A model generated the notes under the pieces. The model did no database searches. It was not told where the DNA came from and was given only the letters and a program-made list of their open reading frames with translations. From Canna indica (Eukaryota; Streptophyta; Magnoliopsida; Zingiberales; Cannaceae), in NCBI GenBank assembly GCA_034359265.1, contig CP136890.1, forward strand, positions 96,187,501 to 96,251,500: a stretch of 64,000 nucleotides of DNA. The letters are read 5' to 3'. Both the position numbers and the translations under genes were made by a program. Positions 12,224-23,076 of this stretch are shown here, piece after piece (positions within the stretch are counted from its first letter, which is position 1; each line of letters opens with the position of its first letter).

Positions 12224-12611
12224 ATACGAGAGCAAGTGAGCTGAGTAATTCGTAAGCTACTCGGGATGGGCTCAATGAAAATTTGAACTGGACTCAATCT
12301 TATTGAGCTTGAGCTAAGCTTTATATATGAGCGAGCCGAGCTTGACCTAACCAATACTCGGCTCGATCTGCTCGTGAGCCTAATCGAGCATATATATAAT
12401 TATATAAATATTAATATTTTCAGATCGATCGGACATAAATTTGAGCCGAGTTTAGCTTAATCGAGCTTGAACGAGCTTGAACGAGCTCGAGAAAACTAAA
12501 CGCGGTGAGCTCAAGCCTAGAGATTGAAGCTCAATCGAGCTCGAGCTTGAGCTTGACATCTTTTAAACGAGTCGAGCTCGAGCACATGCAAGTTCGACTG
12601 GGTACCCCTAC
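12224..12611. mobile_element. hAT-like element filled with GAGCTCGAGC motifs
   Basis: Flanking 8-base duplications ACTTGTGT and AGTTGTGT (7 of 8) border a 388-bp insert. Its interior is built from degenerate GAGCTCGAGCTTGAGC words and their complements. The right end, inverted, reads GTAGGGGTACCC, resembling the TAGGG ends of neighbouring elements; the left end is decayed. Non-coding. Confidence 0.55.
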
Positions 12612-13104
12612 AGTTGTGTAGATAAACAACTAGTTTAACTAAATTCAATTTAGTTATCCAATTGCTCCATGTAATGTAAATGTAAATCTAACTCGAGTTA
12701 TTCGGAATATATGCAATTATATATTATCAATATAACAAACATATGTGGGCAAAAAATGATATTAAGTACTTACGTTTAATTATGCAAAAAGGACTAAAAA
12801 TTTTAAGACTGAAATAAAATTCTCAAGATTAGAAGGATTAATCTAAAATTAATATAATTATTTAACCGAGCCAGCGGGCATATATGTAGCTATACATTAA
12901 TTTCAATGTTTTGAATCATTTAGTGCAGAGATGGCATTGAATTGATCAGTTAAGCGGGGCCTACGAAAAGGACACGGGAAAGCGATGGCCATGGTCCAAG
13001 TATTGAGGGAGACCTATCACTGATGTATTAATTATCTTGCTGGCTATGTTTGGACAGCATGTATGGTGGAGATGTTTGCCGTGTATCTTAATACAAACTT
13101 ATTA
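12612..13104. other. AT-rich intergenic region
   Basis: No gene or transposon end was recognised. It runs up to the target duplication of the LINE. Confidence 0.3.
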
Positions 13105-13185
13105 AGTGCAACAACAAATCCAATATATTTAATGTTATCATATATTTTCGCTATCATGTTAGATATATTTTTTAATGTGATATAA
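13105..13185. repeat. Left target-site duplication of the LINE
   Basis: An 81-base stretch beginning AGTGCAACAACAAAT and ending ATGTGATATAA. It recurs as a 71-base diverged copy at 19712-19782, directly after the LINE's poly-A tail. This length is far above the usual 7-20 bp. Confidence 0.75.
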
Positions 13186-13237
13186 CGACTCTTCTCTCCC
13201 CCCATCCCTCCCCCGATCCTCGGCGATCCCGTCGCCT

Positions 13238-15677
13238 CTTTGCCTCCGGCGAAGCCTCATTCTCCAAATCCGCCCTCCTCTGTGCCTTCTTCTTCGGCCT
13301 CGACCTCGAAAATTCTAGAGAAACCCCTTTCCTGGGTTCAAATTCTTAAGGGTTCACACCCTAGTTCTACGGATGGAGCCTCAGATTCTACCCTCTCAAA
13401 GATCAAGTCCTCCACTTCTGATCGGATCATCTTCACTCCCGAACAAACTTCGGCCTGTCGGCGACCATGGGAGAAATCCCTGATAGGTAAGTTCCTTGGT
13501 TGCTCCCCTCCCCTTGACTTGATTAAACGTCAAGCTTTTCTATCTTGGGCTCAATACGGTTTACAATCAGTTTTAGATCTTGAAGATCAATGTTTCATTT
13601 TTCGCTTTGATTCGCTTGATTCCGTGACTTTAGTTCTTTCTAATGGTCCTTGGACCCTCTTGGAGACGTTCTTCGTCTCATACCCTGGAAGCCCCTTTTT
13701 CGGCCATGGGAGGAATCCTTTAAAACTACCCCCGTTTGGATTAGGCGTCAAGCCTTACCCATGGAATTTTGGAACCCGACTTCTGTCGCTTTAATCGCAA
13801 GTCATTTTGGACGAATTATTAAGATCGATGAACGATCCTTTTCTTTCGAACAAGGAAGGTGTATTAAGGTTTGTATCGAATAGGACTTATGCCTCCCCAT
13901 TCAGCAGGGAGTTTGGCTTTCTAATGACGAATTTAATTTATTTCAACATGTTATTTTTGAAAACATTCTGATCTTATATTTTTTTGTGTGGTTTAGTGGG
14001 TCATTATGAATCTGCTTGCCCGTCTCTTTTTCATTGGAAAACTTCGATTTCTGATCCTCCGTCTGGATCCTTTGTTTTGGATTTAAATTCTGCCGCTGCT
14101 CCTGGTATTGATATATGTTTCAATGGATGATGCTTCTAATTCCAAGTCTTCTAATGTGAATTCTATTGTTTCTTCTGAGCCCCCTCGCTCGGGCCCCTCC
14201 TGTGGCCCTTGGGTTTAAGTTCAGCGTCGGCCATCCCGTCGACGGAACTCTAGAAGCGTGATCACTTCCCCTGAACAGGGAATTAACCGTGCTCGGGTTG
14301 TCCAGAACATCAATGAACCCAAAGATCATACTAAAAAGGCCCCCTCGGCTTCCGTGGATAATTTTATGAACTGTGTTGTAATTGATGCTCTGAGCACTAT
14401 GATTTCTTCTCCAGGCACTGCTTATAAGGCCCCTCTTCCCCCCAAGCCGTCTATTAAGGCAAACCCTAGTTTTCCCTATTTTCAGAAACTTAGGAGGCGT
14501 TTGGTATAAGGCAATCCATCCAGATTGCTGGCAATCTTGTCTTTAAATTATCTGGACCCCACACATTACATTGTTTGGTGCCTTACTTGTTCATGTAATG
14601 TGGATTGTCTTGGTAATCTAGATTGTCATCAAAGTGGTAATCCAGATTGCTCAATGGAGAGGTGTCTATGTGGATTACCTCTGAAGTGATAATCTTGAAT
14701 TAATTTTTAGGACAAAATTGTTCTCCTTAAACTCTAGCTTTTTTTACAAGTTCTTTGCTCCTCCCACGACTTCTCCCATGACATAATATTATAATAATAT
14801 TATAATATAATATTACAATGTAATATTATTATATTATATTATATTATATTATTTTAATATTATATATAATATAATAATAATATAATAATATAATAATATT
14901 TCACTATAATATTATATTATATATTCTTTATATTATATTATATTGTGTTATATAATATAATATAATATATTATACTATATTATATTATATAATATATTAT
15001 AATATATTATAATATATTATACTATATTATATAATATAATATATTATAATATATAATATATTATATTATATTATATATTATAATATATAATATATTATAA
15101 TATATTATAATATATAATATATTATAATATATTTGTGTAAATGGTATTTTCGGAAAGTATATCTCATTACTTAGTAATGTACTTGTTATACCAAACATGT
15201 CTATGTGAATTCTAGCAATCTTACAATAACATTACTTGTGCATACCAAACACTATATTCTATATTATCGGCAATCTATCTGAAAGGTAATCTAGATTGCT
15301 TGATAATATGAAGAGTAATGCACCAAACACCACCTTAAGAATATCTCTAAGGTTCCTCAGTCCCCTTCCCCCCTCCTTCCAAGCCCTTTGAAGTCTTGGT
15401 CTCTGAACTTACTCAACTTCCAGGCTCATCTTCCCCTGATCCCCCTTATGCCTCTTCATCTAGAGTCGACCGTAGGAAAAAGCTTAAACTGCCTAAAATA
15501 CCTATCTACAAATTACCTTTAGTTGAAGGTCAGACCAAGAACAAAAGGCTCAAGCTTCCTATTGATAAACCCCCTTCCCATACTCCTTCTTCAGAAGTTA
15601 ATCCTACTCCTAAAGAGGCTTTAAATTCCAATAACCCCTTTGTTATTTTATATGAAGATCCTAAACTGGAACGCTAG
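13238..15677 (+). pseudogene. LINE ORF1 remnant, split by a MITE
   Basis: ORF1 of the LINE, an RNA-binding chaperone-like protein in this class. The N-terminal part (about 13240-13883) contains the DUF4283-like region with FIFRFDSLDSVTLVLSNGPW and, in a shifted frame, an RRQALPMEFW-type stretch. A zinc-knuckle-like GLVGHYESACP is near 13995. The frame then breaks repeatedly. The Tourist-like insert at 14493-15334 separates this from the C-terminal part, which ends NNPFVILYEDPKLER. No intact start codon is visible. Confidence 0.75.
14493..15334. mobile_element. Tourist-like (PIF/Harbinger) element with AT palindromic core, nested in the LINE
   Basis: TTA duplications at 14490-14492 and 15335-15337 flank it. 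The left end reads GGAGGCGTTTGGTATAAGGC and the inverted right end GGTGGTGTTTGGTGCATTAC. Subterminal parts share CAATCTAGATTACC-type words in inverted orientation. The middle (about 14785-15130) is almost only A and T, made of TATTATAATATA units that could fold on themselves. A related copy lies at 41298-41669. Non-coding. Confidence 0.75.
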
Positions 15678-18600
15678 AGGTGTCTGGAGAAGACCTGTGC
15701 GTGATTTCACCACTACTTAGATCAAGAATTCTCATGTTAATATTATTACTATTCAAGAAACTCATTTCAATGATACTTATTCCAAAAAGCTTGTTAATTC
15801 CTTTGGCCTATCTTGGAAGGCTGCAATTCAGTCTAGTAATGGTGCTTCGGTGGTATTTTGATTGTCTTAAATTTTAATTTTATTGATGTAAAGGTTATTC
15901 TTATAAATTCTCAAGTACTTGTGCATGTAATTATTCAATTTGAGAACGGTGAACTTTTTTTAATATCCTCTATTTATGCTGGTATTAACCCTTCAATTAG
16001 GACTAATCTTTGGTCTTCTTTAATGCATCATGACCTTACTTTTTACCCTCGGGTAATTTTAGGTGATTTTAATTGCATATTAAATCTTGATGATAAATGT
16101 GGGAGGTCTTCCCCTTAAGATGCAAAAGCACATTGTTGACTTTAATGCCTTCATAAATCATTGTGATTTTACTGACCTAGGATTCAAATGATGTAAGTAT
16201 ACCTGGACTAATAATAGATAAGGAAATGCCAAAATTTTAATCAAAATAGATATAATTTTTGCAAATTCTGTTTGGCTTCATTTTTATGGTAATTCCTTTG
16301 TAGAACATTTGCTAAGGATCACTTCTGACCATAGGTCTTTACTCTTTACTATTCCATCTCACAAGCAACATAGAAACAAGCTTTTCTGTTTTCAAAATTT
16401 TTGGATTGAATATAATGAATGCAAAGATGTTATTCATAATGCTTGAAATGAACCTATTTCTCATTTTCATGACTCTGTGTCTTCTTCTAAGCTCAAGAAT
16501 ACTAGATCTGCTCTCTCTCATTAGAATAATTCTAGTTTGGGTAACTTAAAAAACCTTCTATCCACCATCAATGAAAAAATTAATTTGCTTGAATCCCTTG
16601 AGCATCTTCCTTCAGCCCCTCATGATCTTTATATTAAGCTTAGAGCCTTATACAATGGGCAGCTTGTCCTTTATAGGCAAATATCTATTAAGTGGTGGTC
16701 CAAATCCAAAATGAAGTGGATCATGGATGGAGATAAAAATACTACTTTCTACCATCATTTGGTCACCATTATGAGGCGCATAAAATATATTAATTTCATC
16801 CTTAACTCCAACAATATTGATGTTAATGTTGATAGTCTTATCCTTCAAGAATTTGTCTCCCACTACTCTAACTTGTGGAACTCTTCTACTTCTTCTTCTG
16901 ATAACTCTATCACTTGGCCTTCCCTTCCCCTCCTTCCTCTTAATTTAATTGAGTCTCTTACTAAGGAATTTTTTTATAGTGAAATTAGAACCACTATAAA
17001 TTTCCTTGAGAATGGCAAAAGCCCTGTCCATGATAAATTTACAGTGGAGTTCTATAAACATTATTGGGACATCATTTCCTCCTCTTTTAAGAAAGACTTA
17101 AACAATTTCTATCATAATTCAATTCTTCCCCCTTCTTAGAACCAAACCAAGCTCACCGGCCTTTATCCCTAAGACTAAGCATCCTAACTTGGTCAAGGAC
17201 TTCAAACTCATTGTTCTATGTAACATTTCTTATCGAATTCTCTCCAAGCTGCTTGCAAATAGAATTAAACTTTGCCTTCCTTCTTTTATTAGCAATGAAC
17301 AGTCTACCTTTATTAAATGAAGATAGATTCCATACAATATCCTTATTGTCCAAGAGCTGATTCACTCTTCCTATAACTCTAAAGGAAATAATCCCTACAT
17401 TATAGTAAACATTGATATTGAGAATGTCTTTAACCTTATGAAAAGGGAAGCTATCCTTAAAGTCCTTAGCCTATACACTTTTCCCTCTACTTTTATTAAT
17501 TGGATCAAAGTCTGTATTAGCACTCCTACCTTTGCTTGCCTCGTTAACTCCCACCTTTCAAATTTTTTCCTTCCAATAGAGGTATCAGACAAGGTGATCT
17601 CTTTTCTCCTTTTATATTCGTTCTTGTTGCGCAAATTCTCTCTCAGCTTATAAATAAAGCTATGAAGCAGGGCAATTACACTCATTTCAAAATGAAAAAT
17701 AGCTTCTCCATCTCTCACCTCATATTTGCAGATGATCTAATTCTTATACTTAGAGCCAATAAGAAAAGTATTTCTACAGTCAAGAATATTTTCTCCATCT
17801 ATGAAACATTAACTGGTCTAAAAGTCAACCTTTCTAAATCTAATATTTTCTTTCCCAAACACACCTCTAATGCCTCTAAGTTGATAATTTGTAACTCTCT
17901 TGGTACGAAGAAAGATAATTTTACTTTCAAATATCTAGGAGTTATGATTTCTCCTAGAAGGCTACCTCCTAAGACTCATGAGCACATCCTCACTTCTATT
18001 GACTCTAAACTCTCCAATTGGAAAGCTAGTCTGCTTTCCCAAGCAAGTAAGCTGGTTTTAATCAAGTCTGTTTTGAATTCTATTCATACTTTCTCACTTT
18101 CTGTCACCTGATTGAACTCTAGCCTCTCCAATCAAATAGAAACCAAAACTAAGAACTTTCTTTGAAGTCATTCGGCTGAAAAGAGAGGGCTGCATTTGGT
18201 CAAATGGAAAACCATCACTTTACCCAAAGATCGAGGTGGTCTTGGTATACAAGATCTTAAAACCAAAAGCATCTCTCTTCAAGCAGGAAGAATCCAACTT
18301 TACCTAAACAATCACAACTCTATTTGGGTTAACATGGCTAAGACTAAGTACCCTCCAATCAATTCTTACAACAGCGGTAAAAACCATAAAACTTCTTATG
18401 CTTGGAAGCTCTTTCAATTTATTTTTAATAATTTTCATTTTGACTTCAAATCTATCATTGGGAATGGCAGCTCTACTTCTTTTTTAAATAATAACGGGAT
18501 ATTGGACTTGCCTCTAGCTATTAAGCAATCTTATTTCAATTGAGGTGCAATATCTATTTCAGGACCAAAAATGGTCCTCTTTTATCGGCTATACTATGTG

Positions 18601-19546
18601 CGAAAATTCTTTATGGGAAGCTATCGCAAATATTTGAGTCCTTGTACAACCCTTTAATGATAAAGTGGTATGGGTGCCTACTACTAGTGGTCTGGCTTCT
18701 TCATCATCTGCATTTAGATTTCTGAATTCCACTTTTGAACCTTCTTCAAATTTTAATCTTATTTGGAATTCTATTTGAAAATTAATTACTACTCCCAAAG
18801 TTAAGTTGTTTATTTGGAAGTTTTTTCATCATAAGTTGCTTACTAAAGCTCATTTATTCTCTTTGGGTATTTCAATTGATGACACTTGCAGTTTCTGTCA
18901 CAATTCTTCTGAAACAATTAGGCACTTATTTTTTGATTGTAAATTTGTAAGTGATGTCTGGATTTCTCTCAGATCTCTCCTGAATTTGGATTTTACATGT
19001 AGAAGTAATTGGCACCCTGGTTCTTGGTTTTTAATGAACTTTGATTTGAATTTAAGTATTGAAACCAAATCCATTATTTCAAATACCATTTGATTCATAT
19101 GGTTCTTTAGAAATTCTTATATGCATGGTGAGCCGAAGCCTTCCACTAATAAGGTCATGATGCAAATATTAGCTTTCTCAAGCCAATTTATAGATACTTA
19201 CACTCCTTATGGCACTTTGTACTTGAATTCTAATGTTTGTGATTGGTCTCTTCCTTCTGCTCCTTGGCTTAAATTTAATTGTGATGACTCATTTACAAAC
19301 AATGAAAGTGGAGCATGTCTCATTCTCAGAAATTACAAAGGCGAGTGTATCTTTGCCTCAAGTTCTTATTTTTATTCTATTTATGATTTCTATTCAGAGG
19401 CTATTGTAATTTATCTTGCTCTTTCTTATACTCATGGCAGGAGAATCGATCATATTATCATCGAGTCGGACTGCCAGCAGCTTGTAGATATTATCAACAA
19501 CAATTATACTTATCCTCCTAGTCTAGAAAATTTTCAATATTTCTAG
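15652..19546 (+). pseudogene. LINE ORF2 remnant (endonuclease, RT, RNase H)
   Basis: ORF2 starts with ATG at 15652, overlapping the end of ORF1 by 26 bases. It opens with KILNWNARGVWR, the usual start of a plant LINE APE endonuclease; VILGDFNCIL near 16060 is a second endonuclease motif. Reverse transcriptase spans about 17050-18100, with SHLIFADDLILIL carrying the catalytic FADD box. A Cys/His region (CSFCHNSSETIRHLFFDC) lies near 18890, and an RNase H-like domain (WLKFNCDDSF, IIIESDCQQLV) at 19265-19500. Multiple stops and frameshifts disable it. Confidence 0.85.
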
Positions 19547-19711
19547 AGATATAAACAAAGATGTCCATCGGGCAGCAAACTCAGCTCGGGGTCACAAACA
19601 GTCTATTTCCTGGACGTCTAATTGGCTCATTGAACTCGAGTCAATTTGTACCAAGATGCTCTTGCGACTAGCTAAAAGCCTAATATAATATCCTCCTGTG
19701 TAAAAAAAAAT

Positions 19712-19782
19712 AGTGCAACAACAAATTCAATATATTTACTTATCATGGATATGCTATTAGATATGTTTTTTATGTGATATAA
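19712..19782. repeat. Right target-site duplication of the LINE
   Basis: A 71-base diverged copy of 13105-13185, starting AGTGCAACAACAAATTC and ending TATGTGATATAA. Small internal indels account for the length difference. Confidence 0.75.
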
Positions 19783-19942
19783 TAAATATGTTTGGCCACG
19801 TAAAACGCTAAATCAAATTTTAGATTCGACTAAAAAAACATTGGTATTCATGAAAGAGCTTACTATATCGCATGATGTGAGACTTTAAACTGGATTGGTT
19901 AATATATAAAACTTTTAAATAGATGCATTAAAAGTTAATCAT

Positions 19943-20040
19943 GGGTAACATAGTTGGTGGTAACATGTTGAATGTTGTTTAAAATTTAAGATTCAAATCC
20001 TAGTATGATCATCTATGACTTTTTATCTTCTTTTTTTTTT
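19943..20040 (+). mobile_element. tRNA-like SINE copy
   Basis: GGGTAACATAGTTGGTGG resembles a Pol III A box, and GATTCAAATCC about 40 bases later resembles a B box. The copy then reads TAGTATGATCATCTATGACT and ends in a T-rich tract. Related copies are at 21389, 54811/55973 and 58444. Confidence 0.6.
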
Positions 20041-20532
20041 AAAAAAAAGAGAGTATTTAAAAATCTTGATTGTGTTTAGAGAAATAAATCGTCTGATGTG
20101 CGATTAATTACGAGAAATTGATGCCTATAAAAAACGTCAAAATCTGGAAAACTTGTAGTCGTTGATTTATAATAAAAAATCAGCGTTTGTTAGCTGCACG
20201 TGCTTGAATTGAATTCAACACCCAAACGAGGCGCCTATTTCACGCATCCTGTCAAATTCGATCACATAATAATTAAAAATTATATCATAATAAATATAAT
20301 AACTATATTCAATTTGCTCATTAATTTAATAAATAAATTTGTTTTGAAATATGCAATTAATTTTAAAATTTTGCTTCGTAAGAAAGCTATCCACTTTAAT
20401 TACTATAACCTTGCACAATTTTTATCAGATAGTATGTATATGTATACTCTTCGTCGTATCTCAATCGAATTGGACCGTGTCACCTCGACTCAATTTCAAC
20501 TCGAATTTGAGCTAATTTAGAATTGTAATTAA
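20041..20532. other. Intergenic region, no gene seen
   Basis: AT-rich sequence with one open frame (20200-20520) that lacks recognisable domains or coding-like composition. Confidence 0.3.
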
Positions 20533-21551
20533 TGTAGTGTTTAATTGGATGAAATTAAATCATAAAGAATAAAAATAGATAAGGAATATGAATAGATAAT
20601 GAATAAAATAGATAATAAATAATATTATTTCGTTTGTTTAATTAGTATAATGAATAGATAATGAATTGAGAGGAAAATAATTAAAATATTCTTTTAAAAT
20701 ATAATAAATTATATTCTAATTTATTCTAATTAACAATAATATAGTAATAATATGGATTAATATAAAATAATTTATTAATTTAAAATAAAAAACTATTATT
20801 TATTTTATTTTCATAAAAAATAATTGAATCTTAAAAAATAATTAGTAAAATATTATTTAATAATAAAATAATAATTATCTATTTAATATATGTCATTATT
20901 AAAATTAATTTAATAATTTGATTTTTATGTTATCGTGTAAAATATTATAAATATTGAAGAAGAATATAGGAAAATGATTGAAATACTTTTCTACAAATAT
21001 AATAATTTATATAATAATTTATTTTAATTAACAACATAATAATAAAATATGAATTAGTGTAAAATAATTTATTAATTTAAAATAATAAAAATTATTATTT
21101 ATTTTATTTTAAAAATTTAATCTTCAAAAAATAATTATTAAAATAATATTTAATAATAAAATAATAATGATATGTTTAAGATATGATATTATTAAAATCA
21201 ATTTAACAATTTAATTTTTATATTCTTACGTGAAATTATAAATATTGAAAGACATAAAAATATCACAAGGAATAAATATGAAATAAAATTTATTAGATTG
21301 AGGTAAAAAATAGCTAGTATTTCTTATATATTTTTTATGTTCAACATATTTCTTATCAATAAGTTGTAATTAAATAAAAAAATAAATGTGGGTAGCACAG
21401 TTAATGGTAACACGTTATGAATTACCTAGAGATTTAGGATTCGATCACTAGTATAGTCATCTATTATAATTTTTTATTTTTATTAATAAAAATAAAAAAA
21501 ATAAATGGGATATAAAAAATAGTATTTTATTTCATCCCATCGAATGCTACC
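20533..21551. mobile_element. PIF/Harbinger-like element carrying a nested SINE
   Basis: TAA duplications at 20530-20532 and 21552-21554 flank it. The left end reads TGTAGTGTTTAATTGGATGA and the inverted right end GGTAGCATTCGATGGGATGA. The interior is AT-rich and contains an internal near-duplication (about 20690-20930 and 20960-21240). A SINE is inserted at 21389-21488. Confidence 0.65.
21389..21488 (+). mobile_element. tRNA-like SINE nested in the Harbinger-like element
   Basis: Starts GGGTAGCACAGTTAATGG (A-box-like) and contains GGATTCGATCACTAG (B-box-like), then TATAGTCATCTATTATAAT and a T-rich end. AT-rich direct repeats of about 17 bases ending AAAAAATAAATG flank it (about 21372-21388 and 21490-21507) and fit a target duplication. 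Confidence 0.65.
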
Positions 21552-21868
21552 TAAGAATTTTGTAAAGTAAATAATTAATGCACACTCGGCGCTTTATACA
21601 TATGATTTGCCACAATCGTTGGTAATTATATCAACCAATTAGATATAAGTCGTTTTCTTTATAATTGCGGGAATCATATTATGAATTTAAGATTTCCTTT
21701 TTCGTCCAATTGATACACATATTGTCAACGATTAAGTAATTTGAACAATAGTACGAGTATTAATTAATATGAGCACGCTGTCGTTTTCTTGCATATAAAT
21801 CATTAATTTATTATGGGCGTTTGTATGGAGCGTCACAGCTTAACTACATGTAGTTGGCATTTAATTAA

Positions 21869-22729
21869 TAAGAGAGTCCAAATTTGTTTCTATAAATTTT
21901 TTATTTTTTAAACTTTGATCCTATAAATTTTATTTTAATATTTTCGGTCCTATAAATTTGCTATGTAGTACAAATTTGATTTTATCCGTGATAGTATATT
22001 AACTCTCCGTCAATTTGGACTAACGTCATTCATACACATTGACATATTTGGTCTTATAAGTTTCATTTCAAAATTTCAGTTATATATATTTGCCTCGTAG
22101 AACAGATTTAGTCATATATGTTTGTCCCGTAGCACAAATTTAGTCATATCCACGACGGTTCATTAACTCTCCGTCCACGAAAAAATAAATGACATTATGT
22201 CCATGTTAATGAGATTAATAGACCATCGTGGATAGGACCAAAACTTTATGATGGACCAGATAGACAAGTTGGTATTTTAACTCCGTAACATAGATTTGCT
22301 CCGTAACATATATAAGTTTGCTTCGTAACATATATTTGGTCCTATTTATGACGGTCTATTAACTCCGTCAATATGGACATAACGTTGTTTATTTTTTTGT
22401 GGACGGGGAGTTAACGGACCATCACAGATATGATCAAATTTGTGCTACGAGGTAAATATATTGGATCAAATTTATGCTACGGGGCAAATATATAGGACCA
22501 AGTCTGTGCTACGGGGCAAACATATAGGACTGGAAATTTTGAAATAAAATTTATATGATCAAATATGTCAACGTGTATGAACGGCGTCCAGATTGACGGA
22601 GAGTTAACGGACCGTCACAAATATGACCAAATTTGTACTACAGAGCAAACTTAAAGGATCAAAAATACTAAAATAAAATTTATAGGACTAAAGTTAAAAA
22701 AATTGAAAATTTATAGGACGAAAACCCCC
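21869..22729. mobile_element. Long foldback element with 9-bp target duplication
   Basis: Two arms of about 400 bases, left about 21870-22290 and right about 22300-22729, are inverted copies of each other. Examples are CCGTCAATTTGGAC on the left against the complement of GTCCAGATTGACGG on the right, and GTAGCACAAATTTAG against its complement. TTTAATTAA (21860-21868) and TTTAATTAT (22730-22738) flank it, 8 of 9 identical, which suggests a MULE-type foldback. The transcript would form a long hairpin. The duplicate block at 40540-40555 carries the uninterrupted site. Non-coding. Confidence 0.75.
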
Positions 22730-22738
22730 TTTAATTAT

Positions 22739-23076
22739 ATATATATATATATAGATCTTCACAAAAATTTGTTGCTACACATTGACTCATCTCCTCAACT
22801 ACATACTGTCACCTCTCAATCATATATCTTTAATTAGAATCCCTTCACTAAACTACACATTGAGCTATTAATTTCTAAGATCTTCGAAATTGAAGTACGT
22901 ACTGTCATCTTCTTCAATATATTTTAAATGGTAAACAATTATATTAGTTATTGTAGATAATATAAATTACCGTGAATTTAAAGAATAATGTTGATCCGCT
23001 CTTCTTCCACTAGCTCTCTACTTATTTAATGATGAGATGCCATGGCAATCCAGAAGCTAAACCCTCTTCAATGCAA
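22739..23076 (+). promoter_or_regulatory. GDSL1 proximal promoter and 5' UTR
   Basis: About 300 bases conserved with 40548-40769 and the flanks of two insertions near GDSL2. A TA run at 22737-22754 opens it. An upstream ATG at 23029, in frame with the GDSL start, would add 16 residues before the signal peptide. Confidence 0.5.

Larger units (their letters stand above)
13186..19711 (+). mobile_element. Degenerate L1-type LINE with RNase H domain
   Basis: A plant non-LTR retrotransposon in the order ORF1, endonuclease, reverse transcriptase, zinc-binding region, RNase H, ending in an A-tract (TAAAAAAAAA at 19701-19710). It is flanked by the long target duplication at 13105-13185 and 19712-19782. 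It begins with a C-rich 5' leader and appears full length. An 842-bp Tourist-like element interrupts ORF1. Many stop codons and frameshifts show that it is long inactive. Confidence 0.88.

Noticed and set aside
13238..19546. LINE reverse transcriptase and RNase H frames as host genes
   Set aside because: They form one ordered, decayed retroelement with a target duplication and A-tail.
19943..19990. Possible tRNA gene
   Set aside because: A- and B-box-like motifs are present, but no cloverleaf can be drawn and there are several dispersed copies, so it is called a SINE.
20200..20520. 106-residue open frame
   Set aside because: Isoleucine/lysine-rich by AT composition only, with no domain.
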